Of a stretch of 36,026 bases of DNA, positions 6,787 to 17,566 are shown piece after piece. The position numbers and the translations under genes were made by a program. The notes under the pieces were generated by a model. That model saw only the letters and a list, made by a program, of their open reading frames with translations. It had not been told where the DNA came from and did not search any database. Origin of the DNA: Deltaproteobacteria bacterium (GTDB taxonomy: Bacteria; Desulfobacterota; Binatia; Bin18); contig SHZE01000013.1 of assembly GCA_009692435.1 (NCBI GenBank), positions 1 to 36,026 on the forward strand, written 5' to 3'. Numbering within the stretch: position 1 is the first letter of the stretch; the number at the start of each line of letters is the position of its first letter.

Positions 6787-9612
6787 CTAGGACGCTTCTG
6801 GTTGAGTCGTCGCTTTCTTTGTTCGTTGGAGTTTGCGTGCTTTGACTGATGCGGGTTGTCGGAGGACGGCATGGGCCGCCGCGAGTCGTGCAATTGGCAC
6901 GCGATACGGTGAACACGATACGTAATCTAATCCCGCTGCATGACAGAACTGTACAGACGCCGGATCGCCACCATGCTCTCCGCAGATGCCGATTTTCAGG
7001 TCGGGTCTCGTGGTCCGTCCTTTGTGAACCGCAAGCTCAATTAACTGCCCAACTCCACTTTGATCGAGTGAAACAAATGGGTCCTGCGGAAAAATGCCTT
7101 GCGTGAGGTAGTCGGGGAAAAATTTGCCCGCATCATCACGACTCACTCCGAGTGTCATCTGGGTTAAGTCGTTCGTCCCGAAAGAAAAGAACTCTGCGAC
7201 CGAAGCAATGGTATCCGCTACCACCGCAGCACGCGGCACTTCGATCATCGTACCCACCGTGTACGGAACCGTTACGCCTTGTTTTTGGCTAACTTCAGTA
7301 CAGACTTGGACAATCCGCGTGCGCAAGGTCTCTAGCTCGCGTTGAAATCCTATTAACGGCACCATGATTTCTGGAATGACCTCGACGCCCTCGCGGGTCA
7401 ATTCACACGCCGCTTCCATGATCGCGCGTGTCTGTGCTTCGTAAATCTCTGGAAAGGTGATGCCCAACCGGCAGCCACGATGCCCTAACATCGGATTCGC
7501 TTCATGCAGCGCATTGCGTTTGGTGCGGAGCCGGTCCACCGAAACAGCGAGTTTTGCGGCCAGATCAGCAAGTTCTTCTTCTGTGTGTGGGAGGAATTCA
7601 TGCAGTGGGGGATCAAGGAGCCGGATAGTAACGGGGAGTCCCGCCATCTCACGAAAGATGCCGCGAAAATCGCTCTTTTGCATCGGAACGATCTTTTCTA
7701 GCGCACGGACGCGACCAGCCGTATCGTCGGCCAGAATCATCTCACGCACGGCATCAATGCGCTCTCCCTCGAAAAACATGTGTTCGGTGCGGCACAACCC
7801 AATGCCTTCAGCCCCAAAGGCCCGTGCCACTTTCGCATCATGCGGTGTATCGGCATTCGCGCGCACTCGTAGGCGGCGAAATTGGTCCGCCCAATCCATG
7901 AGCGCTTTGAATTCCGGGGTTTCTGGGTCAGGATCACTTGTCGGCACTTGGCCACGGAACACTTCACCAGTCGCACCATCAAGCGTGATCCACTCGCCAG
8001 CACGGATGGCAAGGCTTGCCCCGCGTACTCCAAATTGTTGCCGGTCGTAGTCAATTTCCAGGGCTTCGCAGCCGACCACTGCACATTTGCCCATGCCGCG
8101 GCTCACGAGTGCCGCATGTGAGCTTGCTCCTCCGCGCGCGGTCAGAATGCCTTGCGCGGCATGCATGCCGTTGATGTCATCTGGTGAGGTTTCAATACGA
8201 ACCAGAATCACTTTTCGTCCCGCGTGCGCTGCCGCTTCCGCATCTTCAGCGGAGAACACCACTTCTCCACTGACAGCTCCAGGTGAAGCAGGCAACCCAC
8301 GAGCAATCCGGTTTTTGATGGCATTCGGGTCGAGTGTTGGGTGTAACAGTTGATCGAGCTGCCCCGGTGCAACGCGCAACACCGCTGTCCGTTTGTCAAT
8401 CACGCCCGCATTCACCATATCGACCGCGATTTTCAGAGCAGCGGCGGTCGTGCGTTTCCCCGCGCGGGTCTGGAGCATCCACAGGTGACCACTCTGAATG
8501 GTGAATTCAATGTCTTGCGCGTCTTTGTAGTGTGCCTCTAACGTGTGGGCGATGTTTTGCAGCGTCGCGAAGCCCGCAGGCATGCGCTCTTCCAGCGATG
8601 GATAGCGCTGCTGGCGTTCCTCCTCGCCGTGTCCGCTTTGCTGTGCTCGTTCACGTGACGCGGCCAAGGTGATTTGTTGCGGCGTGCGGGTACCTGCAAC
8701 GACATCTTCGCCCTGCGCATTCACCAAAAAATCGCCATTGAGGGCGTTCTTCCCGGTTGAGAGATCACGCGTGAATGCCACTCCCGTTGCACAGTCATCG
8801 CCAAGATTGCCGAAGACCATTGTCTGCACGGTGACCGCTGTGCCCCATTCCCCTGGGATATTTTCAATCTTGCGATAGGTCACGGCGCGCGGGTTCTGCC
8901 ACGACCCGAAAACCGCGCCAATCGCGCCCCATAGTTGCTCTTGCGGATCATCTGGAAACGAAATCTGTAACCGGTCGCGAATCACCGCCTTGAATTCAGC
9001 GACCAGCGCCCGCAAATCCTCTACCGTAAACTCAGTATCGAGTTCAATGCCTTTGGCGGCCTTTTTCTCTTCAATGATTTTCTCGAACGGGTCACGTTCG
9101 TTTTTGGATTCTGGCTTAAGCCCAAGCACCACATCGCCATACATTTGGACAAAACGACGATAACAGTCGTACGCAAAACGTGGATTGCCTGATTGTTGGA
9201 TCACGCCCTGAACTGTCTCGTCATTCAGGCCGAGATTGAGGACAGTGTCCATCATGCCGGGCATCGACACCCGAGCACCGGAGCGAACGGATAACAGCAG
9301 CGGATTTTTGCGGCTCCCGAACTGTCGTCCCATGATCTTTTCGACCCGCGCTAACCCTTTCTGGACTTGGGCCGTGAGTTCCTCCGGGTAGGTGCGACCG
9401 TTCGCGTAGTAATGAGTGCAAACCTCTGTGCTGATCGTCATTCCTGGTGGAACCGGAAGACCAAGCCCTGCCATTTCCGCAAGATTGGCGCCCTTGCCTC
9501 CTAACAACCCGTTTAGACTGGCGTTGCCGTCGGCTTTGCCCCCGCCGAACGAGTAGACATATTTTTTGTTGCGGGGTTTCTTGGCTTCCCCATTTGCGGT
9601 CTGTATTGCCAT
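6787..9612 (-). CDS. ppdK: Pyruvate, phosphate dikinase
   Basis: LGGKGANLAEMAGLGLPVPPG, LTARGGASSHAALVSRGMGK, GLCRTEHMFF, SFGTNDLTQ. Confidence 0.96.
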   Translation of the reverse strand: MAIQTANGEAKKPRNKKYVYSFGGGKADGNASLNGLLGGKGANLAEMAGLGLPVPPGMTISTEVCTHYYANGRTYPEELTAQVQKGLARVEKIMGRQFGSRKNPLLLSVRSGARVSMPGMMDTVLNLGLNDETVQGVIQQSGNPRFAYDCYRRFVQMYGDVVLGLKPESKNERDPFEKIIEEKKAAKGIELDTEFTVEDLRALVAEFKAVIRDRLQISFPDDPQEQLWGAIGAVFGSWQNPRAVTYRKIENIPGEWGTAVTVQTMVFGNLGDDCATGVAFTRDLSTGKNALNGDFLVNAQGEDVVAGTRTPQQITLAASRERAQQSGHGEEERQQRYPSLEERMPAGFATLQNIAHTLEAHYKDAQDIEFTIQSGHLWMLQTRAGKRTTAAALKIAVDMVNAGVIDKRTAVLRVAPGQLDQLLHPTLDPNAIKNRIARGLPASPGAVSGEVVFSAEDAEAAAHAGRKVILVRIETSPDDINGMHAAQGILTARGGASSHAALVSRGMGKCAVVGCEALEIDYDRQQFGVRGASLAIRAGEWITLDGATGEVFRGQVPTSDPDPETPEFKALMDWADQFRRLRVRANADTPHDAKVARAFGAEGIGLCRTEHMFFEGERIDAVREMILADDTAGRVRALEKIVPMQKSDFRGIFREMAGLPVTIRLLDPPLHEFLPHTEEELADLAAKLAVSVDRLRTKRNALHEANPMLGHRGCRLGITFPEIYEAQTRAIMEAACELTREGVEVIPEIMVPLIGFQRELETLRTRIVQVCTEVSQKQGVTVPYTVGTMIEVPRAAVVADTIASVAEFFSFGTNDLTQMTLGVSRDDAGKFFPDYLTQGIFPQDPFVSLDQSGVGQLIELAVHKGRTTRPDLKIGICGEHGGDPASVQFCHAAGLDYVSCSPYRVPIARLAAAHAVLRQPASVKARKLQRTKKATTQPEAS

Positions 9613-9641
9613 GTTGGAATCCTTCTGGTGGGGCTGAATCG

Positions 9642-10955
9642 CTACGTCTCAATCCGCTGAATCAATTCAGGAACCAGGCGATCAATCGGTAGACGAATCT
9701 GCTCTAAGGTGTCGCGATCACGCATCGTGACCGTGTTGTCTTGCATCGTTTGGTGGTCCACCGTGATGCCGAAAGGGGTGCCGACTTCGTCCTGCCTGCG
9801 GTAGCGGCGACCGATAGAACCGGCTTGATCGTAGAAGACCGCGAACCGTTCTTTCAACACGTCCCGGATTTGCAGGGCTCTTTCCGGTTGTCCCTCTTTA
9901 CGCAAAAGCGGAAAAATCCCAACTTTGATCGGAGCAAGTCGGGGATGAAAACGCAAGACAATACGCGGCTCCCCTTCCTGTTCGTCTTCACGGTAGGCAT
10001 CCAAGAGGGTAATCAGGAGAATGCGATCCACTCCCGCCGCCGGTTCAATGACATACGGCTGATAGCGTTCGCGGGTCTCTTCGTCAAAGAAGGTGAGGTC
10101 CTTGCCGCTATATTCGCTGTGTTGCTTGAGGTCGAAGTTCGTGCGATTGGCCACGCCTTCGAGTTCTCCCCACCCGAATGGGTAGCGATATTCGATATCG
10201 GTGGTCGCTTTTGAATAATGCGCGAGGTCCTCTTTGGGATGGTCGTAGAAGCGGAGATTTGTTGCGTCGATGCCGAGCCGCTGGGTGTACCAGTTCATGC
10301 GCTGCTCACGCCAGTACTCGAACCATTCATCATCGGTCCCAGGTTTGACGAAAAATTCCATTTCCATCTGCTCGAATTCGCGCGTGCGGAAGATAAAATT
10401 CCCTGGAGTAATTTCGTTGCGGAACGATTTGCCGATTTGCGCGATGCCAAAAGGTGGCTTGAGACGACCGGATTGTTGCACGTTCAGGAAGTTGACGAAC
10501 ATACCTTGTGCGGTCTCTGGCCGCAGAAACGCGACTGCTGCCTCGTCTTCCACTGGCCCGACAAAGGTCTTGAACATGAGGTTGAACTGACGTGTCTCAG
10601 TGAAATCGCACTCCGCGCCCTTTTGGCATTGGCGGTCCACTTTTTCTGGGATGTGGTCGGCGCGGAAACGGCGCTTACACACCCGGCAATCCACCAACGG
10701 GTCGGAAAAACCCGCGATATGTCCCGAGGCTTCCCATACGCGTGGATGCATCAAGATCGCGCTCTCCAGCCCGACGACGTTTTCCCGCGCGGTGACCATA
10801 TAGCGCCACCAGGATTCACGGATGTTCCGTTTGAGTTCTATGCCGAGCGGGCCATAATCCCAGGTGCTGGCAAATCCACCGTAAATTTCGCTCGAAGGAA
10901 AGACAAACCCGCGTCGTTTACACAGGTTGACGATCTTGTCCATTGTAACTGTCAT
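9642..10955 (-). CDS. glyS: Glycyl-tRNA synthetase, single-chain class II
   Basis: FVFPSSEIYGGFASTWDYGPLGIELKRN; LRPETAQGMFVNF; IGKSFRNEITP. Start may be the ATG at 10943. Confidence 0.95.
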   Translation of the reverse strand: MTVTMDKIVNLCKRRGFVFPSSEIYGGFASTWDYGPLGIELKRNIRESWWRYMVTARENVVGLESAILMHPRVWEASGHIAGFSDPLVDCRVCKRRFRADHIPEKVDRQCQKGAECDFTETRQFNLMFKTFVGPVEDEAAVAFLRPETAQGMFVNFLNVQQSGRLKPPFGIAQIGKSFRNEITPGNFIFRTREFEQMEMEFFVKPGTDDEWFEYWREQRMNWYTQRLGIDATNLRFYDHPKEDLAHYSKATTDIEYRYPFGWGELEGVANRTNFDLKQHSEYSGKDLTFFDEETRERYQPYVIEPAAGVDRILLITLLDAYREDEQEGEPRIVLRFHPRLAPIKVGIFPLLRKEGQPERALQIRDVLKERFAVFYDQAGSIGRRYRRQDEVGTPFGITVDHQTMQDNTVTMRDRDTLEQIRLPIDRLVPELIQRIET

Positions 10956-10970
10956 AGGGCAGCAGCCGTA

Positions 10971-11768
10971 TCATTCCCCCTGTGGGCCGTCAACGTGAGA
11001 ATCGCTAAATGCCTCCAATTGTTCAAGAAATGCCTGTGATTTTAGTGGCCGTGTGAGATGACGGGATAACAAGCTGGTCACCACGGCTCGGGTTTCCCGT
11101 GCTGTCCGCAGCGAGGTGGCTATCCGTAGAAAGTCCTCTGGGGGTGTTGTTCTTGACGCCGTCAATGCTTGTACGGTGTCATCGGATAGATGAATGGTCA
11201 TACCGCCATGGTCGTGGCATCGCGGGCACAAGAGTCCACCACGGCTGGGGGAAAACACAGATGCGCCTTTATTCGCACCAATAAACACACCACAGTGCTG
11301 ACATTCGGTGACATTCGGTTGGTACCCTGTACTTGAGAGGAGCAGAAGCGTAAAGGCAGGCAAAAATATCGTGGATAAAACCGACTGCTCTTCCAATGTG
11401 GTGAGCCCAGCGAGGAGCAGGGTGTAGGCTTCTGTTCCAGCTTCTCGGCCAGCGATCATTACATCAATCAATTCAGTGATATAACTCGCAAAGGCATAGC
11501 GGCGGAGGTCCTGACCAGGAGCACGAAAATTGCGAATCAGATCACAGCGAAAAATAAAGGCGAGATCATCGCCACGGCTAGGACGGAAGTACAGTTGCAC
11601 ATGAGTAAAAGAGTCGAGCACGTTGACGAACCGGCGCTGGGAGCGTTTGGCGCCTTTGGCGATACCGGTCACTTTTCCCCAATCGCGAGTCAGCAAGGTG
11701 ACGATCTTGTCGGATTCGCCATAAGGACGTGCGCGCAGCACGACCGCCGCCGTTCGCTTTTCTATCAT
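10971..11768 (-). CDS. recO: DNA repair protein RecO
   Basis: RTAAVVLRARPYGESDKIVTLLTRDWGKVTGIAKGAKR plus C-terminal zinc motif C-C..C-C. Confidence 0.92.
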   Translation of the reverse strand: MIEKRTAAVVLRARPYGESDKIVTLLTRDWGKVTGIAKGAKRSQRRFVNVLDSFTHVQLYFRPSRGDDLAFIFRCDLIRNFRAPGQDLRRYAFASYITELIDVMIAGREAGTEAYTLLLAGLTTLEEQSVLSTIFLPAFTLLLLSSTGYQPNVTECQHCGVFIGANKGASVFSPSRGGLLCPRCHDHGGMTIHLSDDTVQALTASRTTPPEDFLRIATSLRTARETRAVVTSLLSRHLTRPLKSQAFLEQLEAFSDSHVDGPQGE

Positions 11769-11779
11769 CGTTTTTTACC

Positions 11780-11808
11780 TTGACACTGGCATCAGTGGTT
11801 CTTAGATA
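11780..11808 (+). promoter_or_regulatory. Sigma70-like promoter for grpE-dnaK
   Basis: TTGACA, 17-nt spacer, TAGATA; about 60 nt upstream of the grpE ATG. No CIRCE inverted repeat seen. Confidence 0.55.
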
Positions 11809-11870
11809 TTCGGGGACATCGTTTCGACCAATAAAATAAAAAGCCAATAATTTTCACGAAGGGGTCATTC

Positions 11871-12500
11871 ATGGACAAACCAGAGCATGACAATGCTGCG
11901 CATGACAATGCACGAGGAAAAACTCCGGTGCAAGCCGCCGAGCAAACTCTAGAGGGGGACAGCACAACCGTCACGTCTGAGGAAACCACCGCTATAGGAG
12001 AAGACGAGATCATCACGTTACGGACCCGAGTGCAAGAAAAAGAGGCGGAAGCTAAAGCGAATTACGATTTGTTCTTGCGAGAGCGGGCCGACCTTGAGAA
12101 CTTCAAACGTCGCATGCAACGGGACAAAGCGGAAGCGTTACGGTTTGCGAACGAGCCCGTCATCCGCGATTTGCTGCCTATTCTTGATAATCTCGAACGA
12201 GCTGTTTCCCATGCCCAAGGCGCAAGCAATAGTCAATCGTTGGTGGAAGGCGTCTCCCTCGTCCTGCGTTCCTTTCTTGATATGGTGGAAAAGCACGGGG
12301 TGTCCCGTGTCAGTGCGAAAGGGCAATTGTTTGACCCAGCGAAGCACGAAGCCATGGCTCAAGTGGAAAATACTGAAGTTGCGCCGAATACCGTTGTGGA
12401 TGAGTATGCACCAGCCTATTTGCTGCACGATCGGCTGCTCCGTCCAGCACTGGTGGTGGTCGCGAAGCCTCCAGCGGACGAGAAAAAATCCGCTACCTGA
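11871..12500 (+). CDS. grpE: Nucleotide exchange factor GrpE
   Basis: RADLENFKRRMQRDKAEALRFANEPVIRDLLPILDNLERA; FDPAKHEAM; next to dnaK. Confidence 0.95.
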   Translation: MDKPEHDNAAHDNARGKTPVQAAEQTLEGDSTTVTSEETTAIGEDEIITLRTRVQEKEAEAKANYDLFLRERADLENFKRRMQRDKAEALRFANEPVIRDLLPILDNLERAVSHAQGASNSQSLVEGVSLVLRSFLDMVEKHGVSRVSAKGQLFDPAKHEAMAQVENTEVAPNTVVDEYAPAYLLHDRLLRPALVVVAKPPADEKKSAT

Positions 12501-12584
12501 AGGTTGCGCGCCTATAAGTGGATGATTCCTCATGTTTTGGACTGAAGTGGCGGGTACAAGGTCCTACGTTAAGGAGAAGAGATT

Positions 12585-14525
12585 ATGGCAAAAGTTATCG
12601 GGATTGACCTAGGGACAACGAATTCGGTGGTCGCGATCATGGAAGGGGGCGACCCGAAGGTCATTACCAATGCGGAAGGCAGTCGTATCACACCTTCCGT
12701 GGCGGCGTTCACTGATAGCGGCGAGCGGCTCGTCGGTCAGATTGCTCGGCGTCAAGCGATTACCAATCCGGAAAATACAATTTTTTCGATTAAGCGATTA
12801 ATGGGGCGTCGCGTCGGTGACGCCGAAGTACAGAAGGCGACAAAAGTCCTTCCCTACAAAGTGGTATCTGCTGACAATAACGATGCGTGGGTCGAGATTC
12901 GCGGCAAGAACTACAGTCCGGCGGAAGTCTCCGCATTCATTCTGCAAAAGATGAAACAGACGGCCGAGGATTATCTCGGAGAGAAAGTGACGGATGCGGT
13001 CGTCACGGTGCCAGCCTACTTTAACGATTCACAACGGCAGGCCACGAAAGATGCCGGTCGCATCGCCGGGCTGAATGTCTTACGCATCATTAACGAGCCG
13101 ACCGCGGCCTCACTCGCCTACGGGCTCGATAAAAAGAAAGACGAAAAAATCGCCGTGTTTGACCTTGGCGGTGGCACGTTCGACGTGTCCATCCTCGAAA
13201 TCGCCGATGGCGTGTTTGAAGTCAAATCGACCAACGGCGATACCTTCCTGGGTGGTGACGACTTTGACCAACGCATCATCGACTATCTCGCCGACGAATT
13301 TAGGAAGGATCAAGGCTTTGATCTGCGCAAGGATCGCATGGCATTGCAACGCCTCAAGGAAGCCGGGGAAAAAGCGAAGATTGAGTTGTCCTCGTCGATG
13401 GAAACTGAAGTCAACCTTCCCTTTATTACGGCGGACCAATCCGGTCCCAAGCACTTAACGATGAAACTGACGCGCGCAAAGTTGGAATCCCTGTGCGCTG
13501 ATCTGCTGGATCGTCTCGAAGGCCCATGCCTCGCCGCGTTGAAGGACTCTGGCCTCTCCATTCGTCAGATTGATGAAGTGGTGCTGGTTGGTGGGATGAT
13601 TCGTATGCCCGCGGTACAGGAGCGGGTGCGGAAAATTTTCGGCAAAGAGCCTCATAAAGGAGTGAACCCAGACGAAGTCGTCGCTATCGGTGCCGCCATT
13701 CAAGGCGCGGTCCTCGGTGGTGAAGGTGGCGTGAAGGGCGACATCCTCTTGTTGGATGTGACGCCGCTCTCACTTGGCATTGAGACGCTCGGGGGCGTGT
13801 TTACTCGCCTGATTGATCGCAATACGACCATTCCCACCAAGAAGAGCCAAGTGTTTTCTACGGCGGCGGACAATCAAACCGCGGTGACTATTCGGGTGTT
13901 CCAAGGCGAGCGCGATATGGCGGCCGCGAACAAATTGTTAGGACAGTTTGATCTGGTCGGCATTCCCACCGCGCCGCGCGGCGTGCCGCAAGTGGAGGTG
14001 ACTTTCGATATCGACGCGAATGGTATCGTCCACGTCAATGCCAAAGACCTGGGCACCGGTAAAGAGCAGTCGATCCGGATCACCGCGTCGAGCGGGTTGA
14101 GCGAGGACGAGATCAAACAGATGGTGAAAGATGCCGAAGCGCATGCGGACGAGGACAAACGCAAACGCGAGTCCATCGAAGCGCGCAACCATCTCGATAC
14201 CATGATCTACTCCACCGAGAAGTCGCTGAAGGACCACCGTAGTGATGTGGACGAAGCGACGGCCAAGAGTATCGAGGATGCTTTAGAGAAGGCCAGGAAA
14301 GCGATGGAGAGTGAGGACGTGGAGGTTATTAAGGCGGCGAATGAGGAACTGACGCAGGTCTCTCATAAGCTGGCGGAAGCGATGTATGCGCGTGTGGCCA
14401 AAGAACAGCAGGCCGCTGCTGGTGACCAAGGTCCCCAAGCTGATGGCGCTGCTGGAGACAAACCGTCTCAACCCTCACAAGGGAAAGAGAATGTTGTTGA
14501 TGCCGACTTCGAGGAAGTAAAGTAG
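12585..14525 (+). CDS. dnaK: Chaperone DnaK (Hsp70)
   Basis: [36 protein letters not shown]; full-length 646 aa. Confidence 0.98.
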   Translation: MAKVIGIDLGTTNSVVAIMEGGDPKVITNAEGSRITPSVAAFTDSGERLVGQIARRQAITNPENTIFSIKRLMGRRVGDAEVQKATKVLPYKVVSADNNDAWVEIRGKNYSPAEVSAFILQKMKQTAEDYLGEKVTDAVVTVPAYFNDSQRQATKDAGRIAGLNVLRIINEPTAASLAYGLDKKKDEKIAVFDLGGGTFDVSILEIADGVFEVKSTNGDTFLGGDDFDQRIIDYLADEFRKDQGFDLRKDRMALQRLKEAGEKAKIELSSSMETEVNLPFITADQSGPKHLTMKLTRAKLESLCADLLDRLEGPCLAALKDSGLSIRQIDEVVLVGGMIRMPAVQERVRKIFGKEPHKGVNPDEVVAIGAAIQGAVLGGEGGVKGDILLLDVTPLSLGIETLGGVFTRLIDRNTTIPTKKSQVFSTAADNQTAVTIRVFQGERDMAAANKLLGQFDLVGIPTAPRGVPQVEVTFDIDANGIVHVNAKDLGTGKEQSIRITASSGLSEDEIKQMVKDAEAHADEDKRKRESIEARNHLDTMIYSTEKSLKDHRSDVDEATAKSIEDALEKARKAMESEDVEVIKAANEELTQVSHKLAEAMYARVAKEQQAAAGDQGPQADGAAGDKPSQPSQGKENVVDADFEEVK

Positions 14526-14554
14526 CGAAAACCGGTCCTTTGGTGTATTTCGAG

Positions 14555-14593
14555 CCCCCACTCCTTTCACAATAGAAGAGTGGGGGTTTTTTT
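14555..14593 (+). terminator. Intrinsic terminator between dnaK and dnaJ
   Basis: cccccactc/gagtggggg stem followed by ttttttt. Confidence 0.85.
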
Positions 14594-14616
14594 GTTATAG
14601 AAAGACCCACATCATT

Positions 14617-15750
14617 ATGGCAACCACAAATAACAAAGCGGATTATTACGAGATCCTTGAGGTCAACCGGACCGTGAGTGACGAGGAATTAAAGAAAGCT
14701 TACCGCAAGGCGGCGATGCGCCATCATCCAGACCGTAATCCTGGTGACAAAGCAGCGGAAGAGAAGTTCAAGGAACTCTCCGAAGCGTATCAAGTGTTGT
14801 CTGATCCAGAGAAGCGCGCGCAGTACGACCGTTTTGGCCATGCGGCTTTCGACCAGACCCGGGGAGGTGGCGGGTTCTCTGGCGGGTTCGAGTTCTCCGG
14901 CAACTTCGAGGATGTCTTTAGCGACCTCTTCGGCGACATCTTTGGTGGCGGGCGTGGAGGAGGACGGCAACGGACCCGTCGTGGCGACGACCTCAGTTAC
15001 AACATTGAAATCTCGTTCGAGGAAGCGGCATTTGGGACCGAAAAGACGATCTCCATTCCACGTTCCGTGACCTGTGATGCTTGTCAAGGAAAGCGCACGA
15101 AAGCGGGAACCGCGCCGAAGACTTGCACGACCTGCCGGGGAAGCGGCCAGGTGCGGTTCCAACAGGGCTTCTTTACCGTCGCACGGACGTGTCACCAATG
15201 TGGTGGGCAAGGGTCGGTGATTAGCGATCCCTGTGATACCTGTCGAGGGACCGGGGTAGGACGGAAGACGGCGAACCTGCAAGTCAAAATTCCTGCTGGC
15301 GTTGATACCGGGGCACGGCTCAAACTGCGTGGCGAAGGGGAGACTCCTCCCGCTGGTGGCGTACCTGGAGACCTCTACATCCTGATGCACGTGAAAGAGC
15401 ATCCCCTCTTCAAGCGGCAAGACAACACCGTGATCTGCGATATCCCGATCAGTTTTCCGCAAGCGGCGCTGGGCACGGAAATGGAAGTGCCAACCCTGGA
15501 AGGCAAAATTAAACTGAAAATCCCCGCGGGGACGCAGCCCGGCAATGTTTTCCGGTTACGTGGAAAGGGGATCGTCAGTCTGAATACGGGAGGACGTGGC
15601 GACCAGCTTGTGCACGTCACGGTGGAGATTCCTCGTACCTTGACCGCTCGCCAGAGAGAACTTCTGGAGGAGTTCTCCCGTCTTGATGGCGTGGATGTGA
15701 ACCCCATGAGTAAAGGGTTTTTCGAGAAAGTGAAGGAATTGTTCGGTTAG
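14617..15750 (+). CDS. dnaJ: Chaperone DnaJ
   Basis: J-domain [37 protein letters not shown] region, four CxxCxGxG repeats. Confidence 0.97.
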   Translation: MATTNNKADYYEILEVNRTVSDEELKKAYRKAAMRHHPDRNPGDKAAEEKFKELSEAYQVLSDPEKRAQYDRFGHAAFDQTRGGGGFSGGFEFSGNFEDVFSDLFGDIFGGGRGGGRQRTRRGDDLSYNIEISFEEAAFGTEKTISIPRSVTCDACQGKRTKAGTAPKTCTTCRGSGQVRFQQGFFTVARTCHQCGGQGSVISDPCDTCRGTGVGRKTANLQVKIPAGVDTGARLKLRGEGETPPAGGVPGDLYILMHVKEHPLFKRQDNTVICDIPISFPQAALGTEMEVPTLEGKIKLKIPAGTQPGNVFRLRGKGIVSLNTGGRGDQLVHVTVEIPRTLTARQRELLEEFSRLDGVDVNPMSKGFFEKVKELFG

Positions 15751-15755
15751 CCACC

Positions 15756-16742
15756 ATGAAGCTGCGCGATCTCGGAGAATTCCCCTTCTTACGTCGACTC
15801 CGCGAGCGGCTTCCCGCGGACCCGCGCGTATTGCTCGGCGTTGGCGACGATTGCGCTGCCGTCGCGCTCCCAGGGACGACTGTGCTCACGACCGACGCGA
15901 TGATCGAAGGCGTGCATTTTCGTCGGGAATGGACAACGCTGACGATGTTGGGCGCGAAAGCCTTTGCCATCAATGCCAGTGATATTCTCGCAATGGGTGG
16001 AGAACCCACGTTTGCGTTGCTCAGCCTGGGCGTGCCACAAGATACTGAAGTGGAAGACCTCGACGCCTTCTTTGAGGGGTTCCTGCGTGCCGCCAGTGAC
16101 TGTGGTACGGCGTTGATTGGCGGCAATATGAGCGCCGCGCCCTGCTTGATGATTTCCGTGACGCTGCTGGGGCAGCTCTTGCACGGCGTCATTGCTCGCG
16201 CTGGAGCGAAAGTCGGGGACGATGTCTATGTCACCGGAACCTTGGGTGATGCGGCGTTGGGACTGCGCATGCTCCAGGAGGGGCGAACCGATCCCTCCGC
16301 TGAATACGTCAAAGAGCGCTTTCTCTGTCCGACGGTACGATTCGCGGTGAGCCGAGCACTCGCGGCTTGGCATCTTGCCCATGCCATGATTGATGTCAGT
16401 GACGGACTCCTCCAAGACCTTGGCCACCTCTGCGAAGCGGGTCACGTTGGGGCGGTGATCGACGCTCCAGCCTTGCCCCTGTCACCCGCCTATCAAACGA
16501 TGCTAGGAAAAAATCATTGGGACACGGCCTTAACTGGTGGTGAAGATTACGAACTGCTCTTTACCGCCGCCCAAGCGCAACGCGAGCCGATTGGGCAACT
16601 TTCTCAGACAAGTCATTGTCCCATTACGCGCCTTGGCCATATTGTTTCACGGCCTGAAGGACTGACGGTCAGGGGATCAGACGGAGCGCCCCTGACTCTC
16701 GCCCGTTCTGGGTTCGACCACTTTCGCCAGGGCCGGAAATAG
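15756..16742 (+). CDS. thiL: Thiamine-monophosphate kinase
   Basis: GVGDDCAAVALPGTTVLTTDAMIEGVHF; NASDILAMGGEP; MIDVSDGLLQDLGHLCEA. Confidence 0.93.
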   Translation: MKLRDLGEFPFLRRLRERLPADPRVLLGVGDDCAAVALPGTTVLTTDAMIEGVHFRREWTTLTMLGAKAFAINASDILAMGGEPTFALLSLGVPQDTEVEDLDAFFEGFLRAASDCGTALIGGNMSAAPCLMISVTLLGQLLHGVIARAGAKVGDDVYVTGTLGDAALGLRMLQEGRTDPSAEYVKERFLCPTVRFAVSRALAAWHLAHAMIDVSDGLLQDLGHLCEAGHVGAVIDAPALPLSPAYQTMLGKNHWDTALTGGEDYELLFTAAQAQREPIGQLSQTSHCPITRLGHIVSRPEGLTVRGSDGAPLTLARSGFDHFRQGRK

Positions 16743-16744
16743 GC

Positions 16745-17500
16745 ATGGACCGCACACGACTTCACGACCTGTTGACGCGCGTACAGAGTGGTACGCTCGA
16801 CGTTGACCACGCCCTCGACCAACTCAAAACCCTGCCGTATGAAGACCTCGGTTTCGCGCGGGTGGATCACCACCGTGCCCTGCGCAAGGGATTCCCTGAA
16901 GTTATTTTTGGACAAGGAAAAACCGCGCACCACATTATCGAGATCGCCCAACGGTTGGTGACCAATGGGCAACAGGCACTGATTACCCGCCTGGATGAGC
17001 AAAAAGCGCAAGAAGTGCGAGCCGCACTGCCTGCGCTTCGGTACTATGCCGAGGGGCGCATCGGCGCACTCGGCGAGCCACCACAGCCGCCCTCAGCAGG
17101 AGGCACCATCCTCGTTGTTTGCGCGGGCACGGCGGATATCCCTGTGTGTGAGGAAGCGGCGGTGACGGCTGAACTGTTGGGCAACCGTGTTGATCGGCTC
17201 TACGATGTTGGCGTTGCGGGTCTGCATCGTCTCCTCGGCAGTATTGAGCAACTGCGTGCAGCTTCTGTCCTGATCGTCGTTGCGGGAATGGAAGGAGCCT
17301 TGCCCAGTGTGATTGGTGGACTCGTGGACCGTCCAGTCATCGCGGTGCCCACAAGTATCGGCTACGGAGCTAGCTTCAACGGGCTCGCCGCGTTGTTAGC
17401 GATGCTCAACTCCTGTGCGTCAGGAGTCACGGTCGTCAATATCGATAACGGGTTTGGTGCGGCGGCGGCGGCGACGCTGATCAATCGGGTACGGGCGTAA
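16745..17500 (+). CDS. larB: Nickel-pincer cofactor biosynthesis carboxylase LarB
   Basis: GFPEVIFGQGKT; VVCAGTADIPVCEEAAVTAELLGNRVDRLYDVGVAGLHRLL; GMEGALPSVIGGLV; PTSIGYGASFNGLAALLAMLNSCASGV. Confidence 0.93.
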   Translation: MDRTRLHDLLTRVQSGTLDVDHALDQLKTLPYEDLGFARVDHHRALRKGFPEVIFGQGKTAHHIIEIAQRLVTNGQQALITRLDEQKAQEVRAALPALRYYAEGRIGALGEPPQPPSAGGTILVVCAGTADIPVCEEAAVTAELLGNRVDRLYDVGVAGLHRLLGSIEQLRAASVLIVVAGMEGALPSVIGGLVDRPVIAVPTSIGYGASFNGLAALLAMLNSCASGVTVVNIDNGFGAAAAATLINRVRA

Positions 17501-17557
17501 AGCGTAAAACGTAACCACCCCTCCCTATGACGTTTTACATATTGACGTTTTACGCTT
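17495..17557. repeat. Heptamer-periodic inverted repeat (NCGTAAA units)
   Basis: gcgtaaa gcgtaaa acgtaac (17495-17515); opposite arm tgacgttttacatattgacgttttacgctt (17528-17557). Confidence 0.75.
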
Positions 17558-17566
17558 CATCCTGCC

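Noticed and set aside
10218-11039. 273-aa plus-strand ORF
   Set aside because: Lies antisense to glyS and the end of recO with no recognisable motif; shadow ORF in GC-rich DNA.
11769-11870. CIRCE/HrcA operator upstream of grpE
   Set aside because: No TTAGCACTC-N9-GAGTGCTAA-like inverted repeat found; only a sigma70-like promoter.
14689-15462. 257-aa minus-strand ORF
   Set aside because: Fully antisense to dnaJ; shadow ORF.
15617-16445. Long minus-strand ORFs of 191 and 218 aa
   Set aside because: Antisense to thiL/dnaJ; low-complexity composition expected from coding shadow.
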